Shown: positions 6,510 to 15,757, counted from the first letter of the stretch. The stretch is DNA of 17,347 nucleotides from an uncultured Sphingomonadaceae bacterium (GCA_938003725.1 CALKXX010000130.1:1-17347), one strand, 5' to 3'. Program-made: numbers and translations. The notes: generated by a model from the letters alone, not told the origin.

Positions 6510-7931
6510 ATGAAACGCCTTGCGCTTCTCATCACCGCCACAGCTTTGACATCCGGTACAGCACATGCAGAAAATGAAGACGTGCTGGCCGGTATTGATG
6601 CACGCTATGAGAACACCGCCGAAACCGCTCGCAAGCTTTGGGAATGGGCAGAAGTTGGTTATCAGGAGGAACAATCCAGCGGCCTGTTAAAACAAAGCCT
6701 GCGTGCAAACGGGTTTAAGATCACATCCGGGGTTGCAAACATCCCCACCGCGTTCATGGCCGAATATGGAACCGAAGGTCCGGTTATTGCGATATTGGCG
6801 GAATATGACGCATTGCCGGGTATCAACCAGGATTCCCTATCGACACGGGCACTTATAGAGGGCAAAAATGCGTCCCATGCCTGTGGTCACAATCTGTTTG
6901 GCGCAGGATCAGTGGAAGCCGCTATAGCGGTCCGCAAATGGCTGGAGAAGTCGGGTACGCCCGGCCGCGTGCGCCTTTACGGCACGCCTGCGGAAGAGGG
7001 GGGCAGCGGCAAAGTTTATATGGTGCGCGCGGGGTTATTTGATGATGTGGATTTCGCATTGCACTGGCACGCTGCTGACGAAAATTCAGCCGCGGCCCGC
7101 ACAACCCTCGCAAACCGGTCCGCAAAATTTCGTTTCCGCGGCGTATCGGCCCATGCCGCTGGTGCCCCCGAAAAGGCGCGGTCGGCGCTGGACGGTGTGG
7201 AATCCTTCAACCTAATGGTCAACATGATGCGCGAACATGTTCCCCAGCAGTCCCGCATTCATTATGTAATTACAGAAGGGGGGACCGCGCCCAATGTGGT
7301 CCCTGATTTTGCCGAAGTATTCTACTATGTGCGCCACCCTGACCCAGCTGGCGTGGATGCCATTTGGTCACGATTGGAAGACGCGGCGCGAGGAGCAGCG
7401 CTTGGTACGGGAACAAAGGTCGATTGGGAGGTGATTCACGGTAACAACCCGCTGTTAGTAAACGAGCCATTGGCTAAAATGATGGATAATAAATTACGCC
7501 AAGTCGGCGGCATTGAATATACAGCAGAGGAACAAAAATTCGCAGAAGGTATCCATGCCAGCTTTGACAAACCGTCAAAACAACTGGGAAGCCAAGCGAT
7601 GGTCCAACCCTATAATGTATCTCTAGGCTATGGATCGACAGATGTAGGCGATGTTTCATATGCAACTCCCACAGTGGGATTGCGAACAGCAACATGGGTC
7701 CCCGGCACTTCGGCACATAGCTGGCAATCGTCAGCTGCCAGCGGCATGTCGATCGGGTTCAAGGGAACACAAGTTGCTGCCAAAACCCTAACACTCGCGG
7801 CAATTGAACTATATACTAACCCGGCATTGCGGGAAGAAGCCAAAACAGCGTTCGATGTGGCGCGCGGCCCGGACTATAAATATCAATCATTGCTCGGTGA
7901 TAGAGAACCACCATTGGATTATCGCAAATAA
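6510..7931 (+). CDS. Exported M20-family amidohydrolase (AbgB-like)
   Basis: Zinc-type amidohydrolase of the M20D group (relatives: p-aminobenzoyl-glutamate hydrolase subunit B and other aminoacylases), which removes an acyl or aryl group from an amino acid. Of 473 residues the first 20 form a signal peptide (MKRLALLITATALTSGTAHA), so it acts in the periplasm. Metal and catalytic residues visible: AEYDALPG (about 100-108), HACGHNLFG (about 122-130, the Cys-Gly-His motif), PAEEGGSGK (about 158-166, the Glu-Glu pair) and ALHWHA (about 187-192). A dimerisation-like middle domain and TVGLRTATWVPGTSAHSW near the end complete the family pattern. AGGA lies eight bases before the ATG at 6510. Substrate specificity is not determinable here. 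Confidence 0.9.
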   Translation: MKRLALLITATALTSGTAHAENEDVLAGIDARYENTAETARKLWEWAEVGYQEEQSSGLLKQSLRANGFKITSGVANIPTAFMAEYGTEGPVIAILAEYDALPGINQDSLSTRALIEGKNASHACGHNLFGAGSVEAAIAVRKWLEKSGTPGRVRLYGTPAEEGGSGKVYMVRAGLFDDVDFALHWHAADENSAAARTTLANRSAKFRFRGVSAHAAGAPEKARSALDGVESFNLMVNMMREHVPQQSRIHYVITEGGTAPNVVPDFAEVFYYVRHPDPAGVDAIWSRLEDAARGAALGTGTKVDWEVIHGNNPLLVNEPLAKMMDNKLRQVGGIEYTAEEQKFAEGIHASFDKPSKQLGSQAMVQPYNVSLGYGSTDVGDVSYATPTVGLRTATWVPGTSAHSWQSSAASGMSIGFKGTQVAAKTLTLAAIELYTNPALREEAKTAFDVARGPDYKYQSLLGDREPPLDYRK

Positions 7932-7940
7932 TGGCGGAGC

Positions 7941-8147
7941 TTATCGGATTGGCAGTCCAATTTGCGACCTGTCTATGACCGGATGACTTGTGGCCAAACG
8001 ATCGACAATCTGCGCCGCCAGGGTATCTTGCGCACGTTGGCGCAATTCCAGCTTGTCCGACGCCAGATCATGGCGCAACCAAGATGGCATTCCGTCAATA
8101 ACGCCGGTTATCGCCTGCTCCGCTTTATCGGGTGAGAATCGATCCAT
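7941..8147 (-). CDS. Small conserved-looking protein of unknown function (68 aa)
   Basis: A 68-residue soluble protein, probably all-helical: AITGVIDGMPSWLRHDLAS, then LRQRAQDTLAAQIVDRLA. The pattern of a 'P-x-W-(I/L)-R-H-D-L' turn followed by an alanine-rich amphipathic helix resembles small sphingomonad proteins I have seen described as a DUF (possibly DUF6771); this is memory and not verified. The ribosome binding site is weak. It lies between the end of the amidohydrolase gene and the end of the large PD40 gene, with the opposite orientation to the former. No other frame in this stretch looks coding, and the protein composition is sensible, so I keep it at moderate confidence. Confidence 0.6.
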   Translation of the reverse strand: MDRFSPDKAEQAITGVIDGMPSWLRHDLASDKLELRQRAQDTLAAQIVDRLATSHPVIDRSQIGLPIR

Positions 8148-8223
8148 GGTCTATTAAGGTCATGAATGGATCTTGAATGCAATGGTCCAGCCGAGTTATC
8201 CACAGCCTTTGCCTGACTCAATT

Positions 8224-11200
8224 TCATTCCCACCAGTATGGCGCACGTTTTCGCGTGCCCGTTTCCACCTCATCCATTGTAACCGGGTCATATAATCGGC
8301 CATTCAACATAACTCGGTGGACCTTATCACTGTTTCGAATATCTTCCGTTGGGTCTTTATCCAGAACCACCAAGTCCGCCAATTTTCCGGTTTCCAGTGA
8401 CCCAATGTCCTTTGCCATACCCAGAGATTTTGCGGAATCAATCGTGCCAGCGGCCAACGCCTGTAACGGCGACATGCCGCCTCGCACGAATGACCATAGC
8501 TCCCAATGAGTTGCTATCCCGGCCTGCTGTCCATGTGCTCCGATGGAAACAAGAACGCCTTTGTCGGCCAGCTTTTTCGCTTCACGGGCATTGTCATCAT
8601 CAACAAAATCCTCTTCCGGTGCTTTGGTCCGCCGGACTGTATCGGCGGCAAGCCGCTTAGGCGGCGTGTGCACCAATAATGGATGCTTGAATACGTCGGT
8701 TGCCTGTCGCCAATAGGGGTCTCCAGCCATCCCGCCATAGCTCACCACCAACGTGGGAGTATAATTGGTTTGCGATTGCGAGAAAAACTGGACGACATCA
8801 TCATAGAATATCTCCAGCGGAACGTTATGTTCAAGCGTCGAGTTTCCATCCGCAATGAGCGCCATGTCCATCCCGAACAGTGATCCACCTTCGGCTACGA
8901 CAAGCATGTTTTCCTGTCGCGACGCTTCTACAACCTGTTGGCGCTGCTCCCGGCGCGGTTGATTGTAGTTTTTAACGCTGTTTCCACCTTGTGCCTTCAG
9001 CCGGCGAACATGCGCTAATGCGTCATCCAGACTGTTGATCTCTGCATAGATATTCGCCGCTTTTGCCCCATATACTATCTCTCCGGTTGAGAAGATACGC
9101 GGCCCCAAAAGCATCCCGGCGCGCTGCATTTCCGACGCCACAAAAATCTCACTTGCCCGGCTGGAAGGATCGTGAATTGTGGTCGTTCCCAAGGCCAGGT
9201 TTTGAATCAAAGACCAATTTTGTTGCGGAACCAGTTCATCGATTCCCTGTGCCCCATGCGCATGCGCGTCGATCAGGCCGGGAATGATCACTTTTCCGGT
9301 CATGTTAACGGTTTTCGCGCCGAGCGGGATCGATATCTCGCCATCACTCCCGACCGCGACAATCCGGTTGCCCCGAATAAGTATCGTACCGTTGTCTATT
9401 ATTCCGCCAGTGGTATCGCCATCGGCCATTGTGACCACGCGCGCGCCGGTTAGCGCAACCGTTGCATCGGGTTTGGCAGCAGCAATCGTGCGTTTCAGAG
9501 AGACACCATTGGCCGGCGGCACGAATTTCGCAGCGTCCTTTGCAACAGGGGCGCCCGGAAACAAAGCATCGGTGCGCGCTGAATAAAGTGTGGCACCGAG
9601 GCTCCAATGCACCTGGCTCCCACCTTGTGACCAATGAATATAGTCCGCGCCATTTTTACTAATTCTCGTCACTGGAAGCGATTTACTTTTTGGCGACAGT
9701 GCAACCGCCTGCGTGCCCGGCAAGAGAGGCGCTACAAAAGCTTCATAATTCTGTCGAAACGCAAGATATAGCCCGTCAGGAGACACAACATAGTCGTTGG
9801 CCAATTCTCCGGTCGCATGGGTGCGCTTTGCCTCGCCATTCAAATCACTGCTCATCAGGATACGCTTGTCATCCTCACGCCCGATCATGAACAAACGGTC
9901 ACTGCTGGCACCAAATTGTGGTCGCACCACATCCTTGGCGATCTGCACGGGCGTCCCGCCAGATGCGGATACCTTATAGACGCCACCATCAGCAGACCAA
10001 TCCGGAGAAGTCAAATAACCACCCTTGCGCATTTCGAACACGATGGACCGACCGTCGGGGGAAAACTGCGGACGCGCATAATGGCCTTGACGATTGGTTA
10101 TCGTTCGGGCCGAACCTCCAGATGCCCCAACCGTTTTAACCTGTCCAAGCCCTTTGTCGGTCCAGCCGACATAAACAATCGAACGTCCATCGCGTGACCA
10201 TGATGGGTATAACTCTCTCTCATCACCGCCGTTGGTGAGGCTTTTGACAGAACCACCTGACACTGGCTTCGTATAGAGTTTACCAAGGCTTTCGAAAACA
10301 ATGGTCCGGCCATTTGGCGATACTTTCGCAAAACGCGGCATTTTTGTGGTGAAACTATCGGGCGCCACTTCAATCTGGGGGTGGGGTGCGTCGGCGATGC
10401 CGCGCGTGTCATCAATCCGAAAGGGGATGACGCTGGCCCCGCTGCCATCTGCATTTACTTTGCGGATTTTACCCCGCGCCCAGAAGACCAAAGAACGGCT
10501 ATCCGGAGTCCAGTCCATATTCGGATATACGCCGGTTACGGCCCAAGTCTCTTGCACATCCTGATCCAGATCGTCGTAGATCTTGTTTTCGATGCCGGAG
10601 CTCAGGTCCTTTACATAGAGCTTTGATTTCGCGCGTTCGCGCCGGACAAAAGCTATTTTCTTTCCGTCAGGTGACGGTGTCGGCCGTACCGATCCGCCAA
10701 AACCGGAGACCGAGGTTTCAACCTCTCCCGTTTCCAGGTCGTATTTTTCAATATTGAACAGATCGCTATTGCTATCCTGTGCATAGATGAACGTTCCGCC
10801 AGGTGTGATATTGCGCGTATAGTAAATCGATTTTCCATCGGGCGCGTAACTGGGTTCACCCAATTCCTTTTGATGTTTGTCGTTGGGCTTTTTTACCAGC
10901 ACGACACCGCCGCCGCCGGACACATGATATAGCCAGACTTCACCGGTTCCCAGCGAACGCCCGGTGGTAAAGTGCTTTTTCGCCACGATATATCGTCCGT
11001 CTGGACTCCAACTCGGTTGATTGAGCAGACGAAACTCTTCCTTGGTTACCTGTTTCTTGTCACTGCCGTCGCGGTTCATGATCCAGATATTGTCACCGCC
11101 GCCACGATCAGAGGTAAATGCAATACGCCGTCCATCGGGTGAAAAACGCGGCTGCACCTCCCACGCCAGACCCTGCGCAATGCGCACAGGCTGACCGCCG

Positions 11201-11430
11201 GAAATCGGCATTGTATAAATATCGCCCAGCAGCGAAAAGGTTATAGAGCCTCCGTCCGGACTGACATCAACATCAATCCAACTGCCCTCGTCAACATTTA
11301 TGGGCACCTGTTTTATCGTCGCACCGGGAGGAGCGTTCACATCCCATTTGGGTTTATCGGCCTTGTCTTGAGCACTGGCTGGCGCGGCCAAGGAAAGCGC
11401 GGCGATTACGGTTACAAGGCTATATTTCAT
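8224..11430 (-). CDS. Periplasmic TolB-like beta-propeller / amidohydrolase fusion protein
   Basis: Large exported protein (1068 residues) joining a PD40/WD40-like propeller to a metal-dependent amidohydrolase. Residues 1-20 are a signal peptide (MKYSLVTVIAALSLAAPASA). From about 40 to 640 there are repeated S-P-D-G-(R/K)-x-I-x-(F/Y) blades such as FSPDGRRIAFTSDRGG, WSPDGRYIV and FSPDGRSIVFE, as in TolB and prolyl-oligopeptidase propellers. The amidohydrolase part starts near 658 (LTGARVVTM), with the HxH metal motif in LIDAHAHG (about 722), SVKNYNQP (candidate lysine), LEHNVP (about 866), IGAHGQ (about 968) and the usual end GSLETGKLADLVVLD. The ATG at 11430 has GGGGAG just upstream. Such fusions are known as amidohydrolase-family proteins; peptide or cyclic amide substrates are a guess. 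Confidence 0.92.
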   Translation of the reverse strand: MKYSLVTVIAALSLAAPASAQDKADKPKWDVNAPPGATIKQVPINVDEGSWIDVDVSPDGGSITFSLLGDIYTMPISGGQPVRIAQGLAWEVQPRFSPDGRRIAFTSDRGGGDNIWIMNRDGSDKKQVTKEEFRLLNQPSWSPDGRYIVAKKHFTTGRSLGTGEVWLYHVSGGGGVVLVKKPNDKHQKELGEPSYAPDGKSIYYTRNITPGGTFIYAQDSNSDLFNIEKYDLETGEVETSVSGFGGSVRPTPSPDGKKIAFVRRERAKSKLYVKDLSSGIENKIYDDLDQDVQETWAVTGVYPNMDWTPDSRSLVFWARGKIRKVNADGSGASVIPFRIDDTRGIADAPHPQIEVAPDSFTTKMPRFAKVSPNGRTIVFESLGKLYTKPVSGGSVKSLTNGGDERELYPSWSRDGRSIVYVGWTDKGLGQVKTVGASGGSARTITNRQGHYARPQFSPDGRSIVFEMRKGGYLTSPDWSADGGVYKVSASGGTPVQIAKDVVRPQFGASSDRLFMIGREDDKRILMSSDLNGEAKRTHATGELANDYVVSPDGLYLAFRQNYEAFVAPLLPGTQAVALSPKSKSLPVTRISKNGADYIHWSQGGSQVHWSLGATLYSARTDALFPGAPVAKDAAKFVPPANGVSLKRTIAAAKPDATVALTGARVVTMADGDTTGGIIDNGTILIRGNRIVAVGSDGEISIPLGAKTVNMTGKVIIPGLIDAHAHGAQGIDELVPQQNWSLIQNLALGTTTIHDPSSRASEIFVASEMQRAGMLLGPRIFSTGEIVYGAKAANIYAEINSLDDALAHVRRLKAQGGNSVKNYNQPRREQRQQVVEASRQENMLVVAEGGSLFGMDMALIADGNSTLEHNVPLEIFYDDVVQFFSQSQTNYTPTLVVSYGGMAGDPYWRQATDVFKHPLLVHTPPKRLAADTVRRTKAPEEDFVDDDNAREAKKLADKGVLVSIGAHGQQAGIATHWELWSFVRGGMSPLQALAAGTIDSAKSLGMAKDIGSLETGKLADLVVLDKDPTEDIRNSDKVHRVMLNGRLYDPVTMDEVETGTRKRAPYWWE

Positions 11431-11524
11431 GAAGCTCCCCAAAAGCGGTTTTATTATATTGTCGATCTATCGCAGTTTTGCGGAATTAAGAATAGCGAAT
11501 ATGAGAAGATAGTGATGTCAACGC

Positions 11525-11559
11525 AAAACGGGCGAGAGGTATGAAGCCTCCCGCCCGTT
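11525..11559 (-). terminator. Terminator of the PEPxxWA-CTERM gene
   Basis: AACGGGCG pairs with CGCCCGTT (8 bp), continued after one mismatch by GAGG/CCTC around a seven-base loop. On the minus strand it ends in TTTT and lies 23 bases after the stop of the 11583-12206 gene, so it should stop that transcript before the PD40 gene. Confidence 0.7.
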
Positions 11560-11582
11560 CAAAGCGATAAGTTGAGCCTTGT

Positions 11583-12206
11583 CTATGCGTAACTTATACG
11601 GACATTCTGCTTCTTGCCTCGGCGCATTGCTCCGCCGACCGCTCCAAAGCCAAAGATGAGCATGGCCCATGTTGTCGGCTCTGGCACACCGGTTAATACA
11701 CGAATATAATCACCCGGATCGGATGCTCTGAAGTCAATGGAAATCGTGTTTCCAGTGACACTAAAGCTATCTGGGCCTTCAAGACCGCGGAGCGTTGGAG
11801 TGAGATAGGTGACCCCGGCAAGACCGAAATCAGCATCACTGGCATTCATATTGGCATCGGAGGCCAAAACAGCCAAAATATCGCGGTTGAACGTCACGCT
11901 GCCTTCCGCAGTCCGTGTTGGGCCGGGATCAAAAAACACGAAATGGGATTGATACCGGCGGCCGGCGATTAAAACCGAACCAAAATCCGGTGTGAGCCCA
12001 CTGGAGAGTGCAGCTTCATTCTCCGTAAAAGCGAAAAGATTGTTGGATTGTTGGTTGTTGTTGCCAACGGTAGTGGGCGTGAATTCTTGAAACGACCCGC
12101 CATTGTTAAAGGCGGAACCACCGGTAAGCGCGCCACTTACAATAGCGGCAGATGCCGGTGCGGAAAAAAGAGCTGCCGCTCCAAGCGCTAATAGATATTT
12201 TTTCAT
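11583..12206 (-). CDS. Secreted PEPxxWA-CTERM sorting domain protein
   Basis: Exported protein of 207 residues with sorting signals at both ends. The N-terminus is a signal peptide (MKKYLLALGAAALFSAPASA). The C-terminus has the exosortase-type tripartite signal: VPEPTTWAML (about residue 174), a hydrophobic segment (IFGFGAVGGA) and a basic stop MRRGKK, the 'PEPxxWA' variant typical of Sphingomonadales. The mature middle is rich in Asn, Ser, Thr and Gly, with FNNGG and NNNQQSNN stretches, suggesting an extracellular beta-rich protein. AAGGA is six bases before the ATG. A small hairpin (TTTGTA...TACAAA at 12221-12239) sits in the leader close to the ribosome binding site. The exosortase itself is not in the window. 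The role of the passenger domain is unknown. Confidence 0.9.
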   Translation of the reverse strand: MKKYLLALGAAALFSAPASAAIVSGALTGGSAFNNGGSFQEFTPTTVGNNNQQSNNLFAFTENEAALSSGLTPDFGSVLIAGRRYQSHFVFFDPGPTRTAEGSVTFNRDILAVLASDANMNASDADFGLAGVTYLTPTLRGLEGPDSFSVTGNTISIDFRASDPGDYIRVLTGVPEPTTWAMLIFGFGAVGGAMRRGKKQNVRISYA

Positions 12207-12454
12207 TGCAAATCCTTCAGTTTGTAATGCGACTACAAATTTCCGGATTGCGATTAGCAGAATTTGGGAACAGCCGAATTCCGCATGCTCCCGCTCCGGA
12301 ACATACTATCAAACGCGACCATTTCAATAATACGAAGACCGGCCTCATCCGACTCCGCACCCCAATAATACATGGAATAGGGGTTAATGCAAATTTCATT
12401 GTGATATTGCTCACCGCTCTCAACCGATTGGCCGAAAAATTTCGGACCAGAGAG

Positions 12455-13396
12455 CTAGACGCCGTATAGTTTGTGATAGCCGTCCACCACCTGTGCCAAG
12501 GTGGAGAGCGCTAATGTTTCCGGGTCCCGGCTTGATGGGATCAATCCAATGGGTGCCACCATTTTATTTACATCATTTGGATCAGTGCCAATTTCCGAAA
12601 GAAACTTAAGGCGGTTTTGATGCGTCTTCATACTTCCCATCGCGCCAATATAATAGGCGTCAGACTGGAGTGCTTGCTTCATCAATGCGGCTTCCCAATC
12701 ATGGTCATGGAAATAGAAAATACACGCTGTCCATCGATCCGCTTCAAACTGATCCATTGCTGCCGGGGTCTTTAGCAATGTTGCAGCACCGCCATTGCCG
12801 TGAATTTGTTCGACGATATCTTTATCGGGTGAAAATACCTCATATCGCAGGCCATATGCTTTCGTCAGTTTTGCGAGGCTAAGGACGGAGGCGCCATGGC
12901 CAAGAATTTTCAGTTTAGGCTCAGGCGCGTGGGTTACATGAACGACAGAGCCTTCCTTCGACAGAGCCCCTTCCCCATCCGCCGGTATGCAGGAAACTCC
13001 CGCGTGGGCGCTATCCAAAGCCAGCGACAAAGGCCGCCTGTTAAGAGCGAGCTTCAAGACATTCTCAGCAAAGCTTGCATCCAACAACGGATTGAAAAGC
13101 AAATCTATTCCACCGCCGCAGGGCAAACGAATGTCCAGATATTCCGATCCGGCACCAAATCGCACTTCGCGCGGTCGGCCCAGTTTCATGACTTCGATAG
13201 CTTCAGCGACCACCGCCGTTTCGACGCATCCACCGGAAAATGAACCTGCAAAACTGCCATCCTCTGCCACAGCCATATGAGCACCGGGATTTCGGGTAGA
13301 AGCTCCGGTAACAGCCACCAACGTAACAAGTACGGCCTGCAATCCTGCATCTTGCTTGGATTTCAGAAACTGGAATATGGGAAGGATGACGTTCAA
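12455..13396 (-). CDS. XdhC-family molybdoenzyme maturation factor
   Basis: XdhC/CoxI-family protein (313 residues) that binds molybdenum cofactor, promotes its sulfuration and passes it to xanthine dehydrogenase-type hydroxylases in the cytoplasm. The N-terminal XdhC domain shows LVTLVAVTGASTRNPGAHM and FSGGCVE, with the conserved cysteine near residue 57, and RFGAGSEYLDIRLPCGGG. The C-terminal Rossmann-like domain begins at LKILGHGASVLSLAKL (about 165) and contains YYIGAMGSMKTHQNR and GLIPSSRDPETLALS. The start is TTG at 13396, directly after an in-frame TAG, and has no strong ribosome binding site; the next in-frame methionine would remove the domain start. No xdhA/xdhB genes are nearby. 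MobA at 5389 makes a different nucleotide form of the same cofactor, so the two need not serve one enzyme. Confidence 0.88.
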   Translation of the reverse strand: MNVILPIFQFLKSKQDAGLQAVLVTLVAVTGASTRNPGAHMAVAEDGSFAGSFSGGCVETAVVAEAIEVMKLGRPREVRFGAGSEYLDIRLPCGGGIDLLFNPLLDASFAENVLKLALNRRPLSLALDSAHAGVSCIPADGEGALSKEGSVVHVTHAPEPKLKILGHGASVLSLAKLTKAYGLRYEVFSPDKDIVEQIHGNGGAATLLKTPAAMDQFEADRWTACIFYFHDHDWEAALMKQALQSDAYYIGAMGSMKTHQNRLKFLSEIGTDPNDVNKMVAPIGLIPSSRDPETLALSTLAQVVDGYHKLYGV

Positions 13397-13543
13397 CTAT
13401 CTGGTTTCTTTTTGATTTGATTTGCCGGGAGCTATATCAGCTTTAGTCAAGTTCATCTGCATAGCCAACAGACGAGATTGCGGTTTTAACGCTAGCACTT
13501 ACGATAATGGGATGCAGGCGAAATGTTATTACAAAGGTAAACC

Positions 13544-15568
13544 ATGAAATATCCTAAATTGCTCGAACCCCTAGATCTCGGTTTCACCACGATCAAGAAT
13601 CGCTCCATAATGGGCTCCATGCATACCGGTTTGGAGGAGATGGATGGCGGTTTCGAAAGGATGGCGGCCTATTTCGCCGAACGTGCGGCTAATAATATCG
13701 GAATGATTATCACCGGCGGAATTGCACCCAACGAAGAATCGTCCTTGGGTGGCGCTGCGATGTCCAGCGATGAAGAAGCTGCCAAGCATAGGATTGTTAC
13801 AAAGGCCGTTCATGATGCCGCTCCCGATGTCAAAATCTGCATGCAGATACTTCACCCCGGACCGCTGGCGAACAATCCCAAAATGGTTGCACCCTCAGCC
13901 GTGCGTTCCCGCATCGCAAGACACGTTCCCAATGAGCTCGACAAAGCAGGTATTCAAAAACAAATTGATGACCATGTCCGCTGCGCGGTTATGGCCCAGA
14001 AGGCTGGATATGACGGAGTCGAGATAATCGGGTCAGCCGGATATCTCATCTCGACCTTTCTAGTGAGCAAGACCAATCTACGCGAAGACGAATATGGCGG
14101 ACCTTTTGAAAACAAGATGCGCTTTGCTCTAGAGATTGTGGAACAAACCCGTGCTGCCGTCGGCGACGATTTCATTTTGATATTCCGGATCGCCGCCATG
14201 GATATGCTCGAAGGCGGGATGAGCTGGGAAGAAATCGTGACTCTCGGCAAGGCGCTTGAGCAAGCTGGTGCTACGATCATATCGACCCACTTTACTTGGC
14301 ACGAAAGCGCAGTTCCAACAATTGCCACCATGGTTCCGCGAGCGGCATTCACATCGGTCACGGGCCGATTGCGTAAAGAAGTCGGCATACCCGTTATCAC
14401 GTCCAATCGGATCAACATGCCGGACGTTGCCGAAGACGTTCTAGCCCGCGGAGATGCGGACTTGGTTTCCATGGCCCGCCCCTTGCTCGCCGATAGCGAA
14501 TTTATGCGCAAAGCAGTTGAAGGGCGGGAAGATGAAATCAACACCTGTATCGCATGCAACCAAGCCTGTCTTGATCACACGTTTATGGGAAAGCTGACCA
14601 CTTGCTTGGTCAACCCCCGTGCCTGTCATGAGACGAAGCTCAACTATGATCCCACTAGTAGCCCGAAGCATATCGCGGTTGTTGGGGCCGGCCCCGCCGG
14701 CTTGGCCTATGCCACCGTGGCAGCAGAAAGAGGCCATAAAGTCACGCTGTTCGAGGCGTCATCGGAAATCGGCGGCCAATTCAATCTGGCCAAGACAATT
14801 CCTGGCAAAGAGGAATTTTACGAAACCCTTCGCTATTATAGCCGGATGATTGAAGTGCATGATATTGACTTGCGCCTAAACACAAAAGCCGATGCAACGC
14901 TCCTAAAAGAAGGCGGGTTTGATCATATCATTGTCTCGACCGGTATCAAACCACGTACACCTGACATCGATGGCATCAATCATTCTAAAGTCGTGGGATA
15001 TATTGATGCCATAAAAGGCAACAAAGAAATTGGGAAAAAGGTTGCGATTATTGGTGCCGGCGGAATCGGTTTTGATGTGTCGGAACTTATCAGTCACACC
15101 GGCACCTCTGGTGCAGTTGATCGTGATGTATTCGCGGCCGAATGGGGCGTCGATTTTGAGAATCATCCGCGCGGCGGGGTCACCGGAGTTGAACCGCAAG
15201 TCTTTAAATCCGATCGCGAAATCACATTGTTGCAACGCAAGGATAGCCGTGTTGGCGCCGGCCTTGGCAAAACAACCGGTTGGACGCACCGGATCGCCCT
15301 TACCCGGCGCGGTGTTGGCATGATGAACGGTGTTGAATATGTGAAGATAGACGATGGCGGCTTACATATTCTGCAAGGAGGGCAACCCCAAACACTAGAC
15401 GTAGACACAATAATAGTTTGTGCTGGTCAAGATCCCCTTCAAGATGTCTATCAGGATTTGCAAGGAAGCGGCACGTCAGTTGACTTGATCGGCGGCGCCT
15501 TCGAAGCAAAGGAATTGGATGCGAAAGCCGCGATCAATCAAGCGAGCTATTTGGCTGCTGCTATTTGA
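13544..15568 (+). CDS. fadH: 2,4-dienoyl-CoA reductase (NADPH), FadH-like
   Basis: Iron-sulfur flavoenzyme that reduces 2,4-dienoyl-CoA intermediates during beta-oxidation of unsaturated fatty acids, using NADPH. The N-terminus PLDLGFTTIKNRSIMGSMHTGLEE is nearly that of E. coli FadH as I remember it. Residues 1-330 form the FMN TIM barrel (QILHPG, AGYDGVEIIGSAGYL, SMARPLLAD). The 4Fe-4S ligands follow in C-x2-C-x3-C-x11-C form (CIACNQAC...TTCL, about 335-353). FAD- and NADP-binding folds start at AVVGAGPAGLA (about 377) and AIIGAGGIGFD (about 501). Length 674 fits the monomeric enzyme. AAAGG precedes the ATG at 13544. The gene diverges from xdhC across 147 bases, with a GATAAT -10-like box at 13503, and ends with a hairpin terminator. 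Confidence 0.93.
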   Translation: MKYPKLLEPLDLGFTTIKNRSIMGSMHTGLEEMDGGFERMAAYFAERAANNIGMIITGGIAPNEESSLGGAAMSSDEEAAKHRIVTKAVHDAAPDVKICMQILHPGPLANNPKMVAPSAVRSRIARHVPNELDKAGIQKQIDDHVRCAVMAQKAGYDGVEIIGSAGYLISTFLVSKTNLREDEYGGPFENKMRFALEIVEQTRAAVGDDFILIFRIAAMDMLEGGMSWEEIVTLGKALEQAGATIISTHFTWHESAVPTIATMVPRAAFTSVTGRLRKEVGIPVITSNRINMPDVAEDVLARGDADLVSMARPLLADSEFMRKAVEGREDEINTCIACNQACLDHTFMGKLTTCLVNPRACHETKLNYDPTSSPKHIAVVGAGPAGLAYATVAAERGHKVTLFEASSEIGGQFNLAKTIPGKEEFYETLRYYSRMIEVHDIDLRLNTKADATLLKEGGFDHIIVSTGIKPRTPDIDGINHSKVVGYIDAIKGNKEIGKKVAIIGAGGIGFDVSELISHTGTSGAVDRDVFAAEWGVDFENHPRGGVTGVEPQVFKSDREITLLQRKDSRVGAGLGKTTGWTHRIALTRRGVGMMNGVEYVKIDDGGLHILQGGQPQTLDVDTIIVCAGQDPLQDVYQDLQGSGTSVDLIGGAFEAKELDAKAAINQASYLAAAI

Positions 15569-15656
15569 GGCTCAAGCAATCTGACACGGCCGGTGAATAT
15601 ATGAACTTTAGCGACAAATCCGGTCGCGTCTTCAAAGCAGATGTCAATTTTCCGTT

Positions 15657-15684
15657 GAGGAGGTGACAACATGCTCACCTCTTT
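15657..15684 (+). terminator. Terminator of fadH
   Basis: GAGGTGA (15660-15666) pairs with TCACCTC (15675-15681) around an eight-base loop; the stem can extend three more pairs with two G-U into the following TTT. It lies about 90 bases after the fadH stop. The T tract is short (TTTA), so it is a moderate terminator. Confidence 0.55.
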
Positions 15685-15733
15685 ATCAAAAAGACAAATA
15701 ATGTGCATCTCAACAAGTTCGCTCACGGGGTAT

Positions 15734-15757
15734 TGGAGCCGAGCCGGAATCGAACCG
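15734..15757 (-). pseudogene. tRNA 3'-end fragment (possible attachment-site remnant)
   Basis: Read on the minus strand, CGGTTCGATTCCGG is a T-arm with the invariant TTCGATT loop, followed by CTCGGCTCCA, which looks like an acceptor 3' strand running into CCA. The spacing after the loop is about two bases shorter than in an intact tRNA, and no D-arm or anticodon arm exists upstream (towards 15835), so it is a fragment. Such 3' fragments are typical traces of integration into tRNA genes. Confidence 0.4.

Noticed and set aside
12432..12445. CCGAAAAATTTCGG as a terminator for xdhC
   Set aside because: The stem is AT-rich with a two-base loop and no T tract follows on the minus strand.
13954..14559. 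A 201-codon minus-strand frame inside fadH
   Set aside because: It is antisense to a well-conserved FMN-barrel coding region, is low-complexity (Ser/Ile-rich) and matches no family I know.
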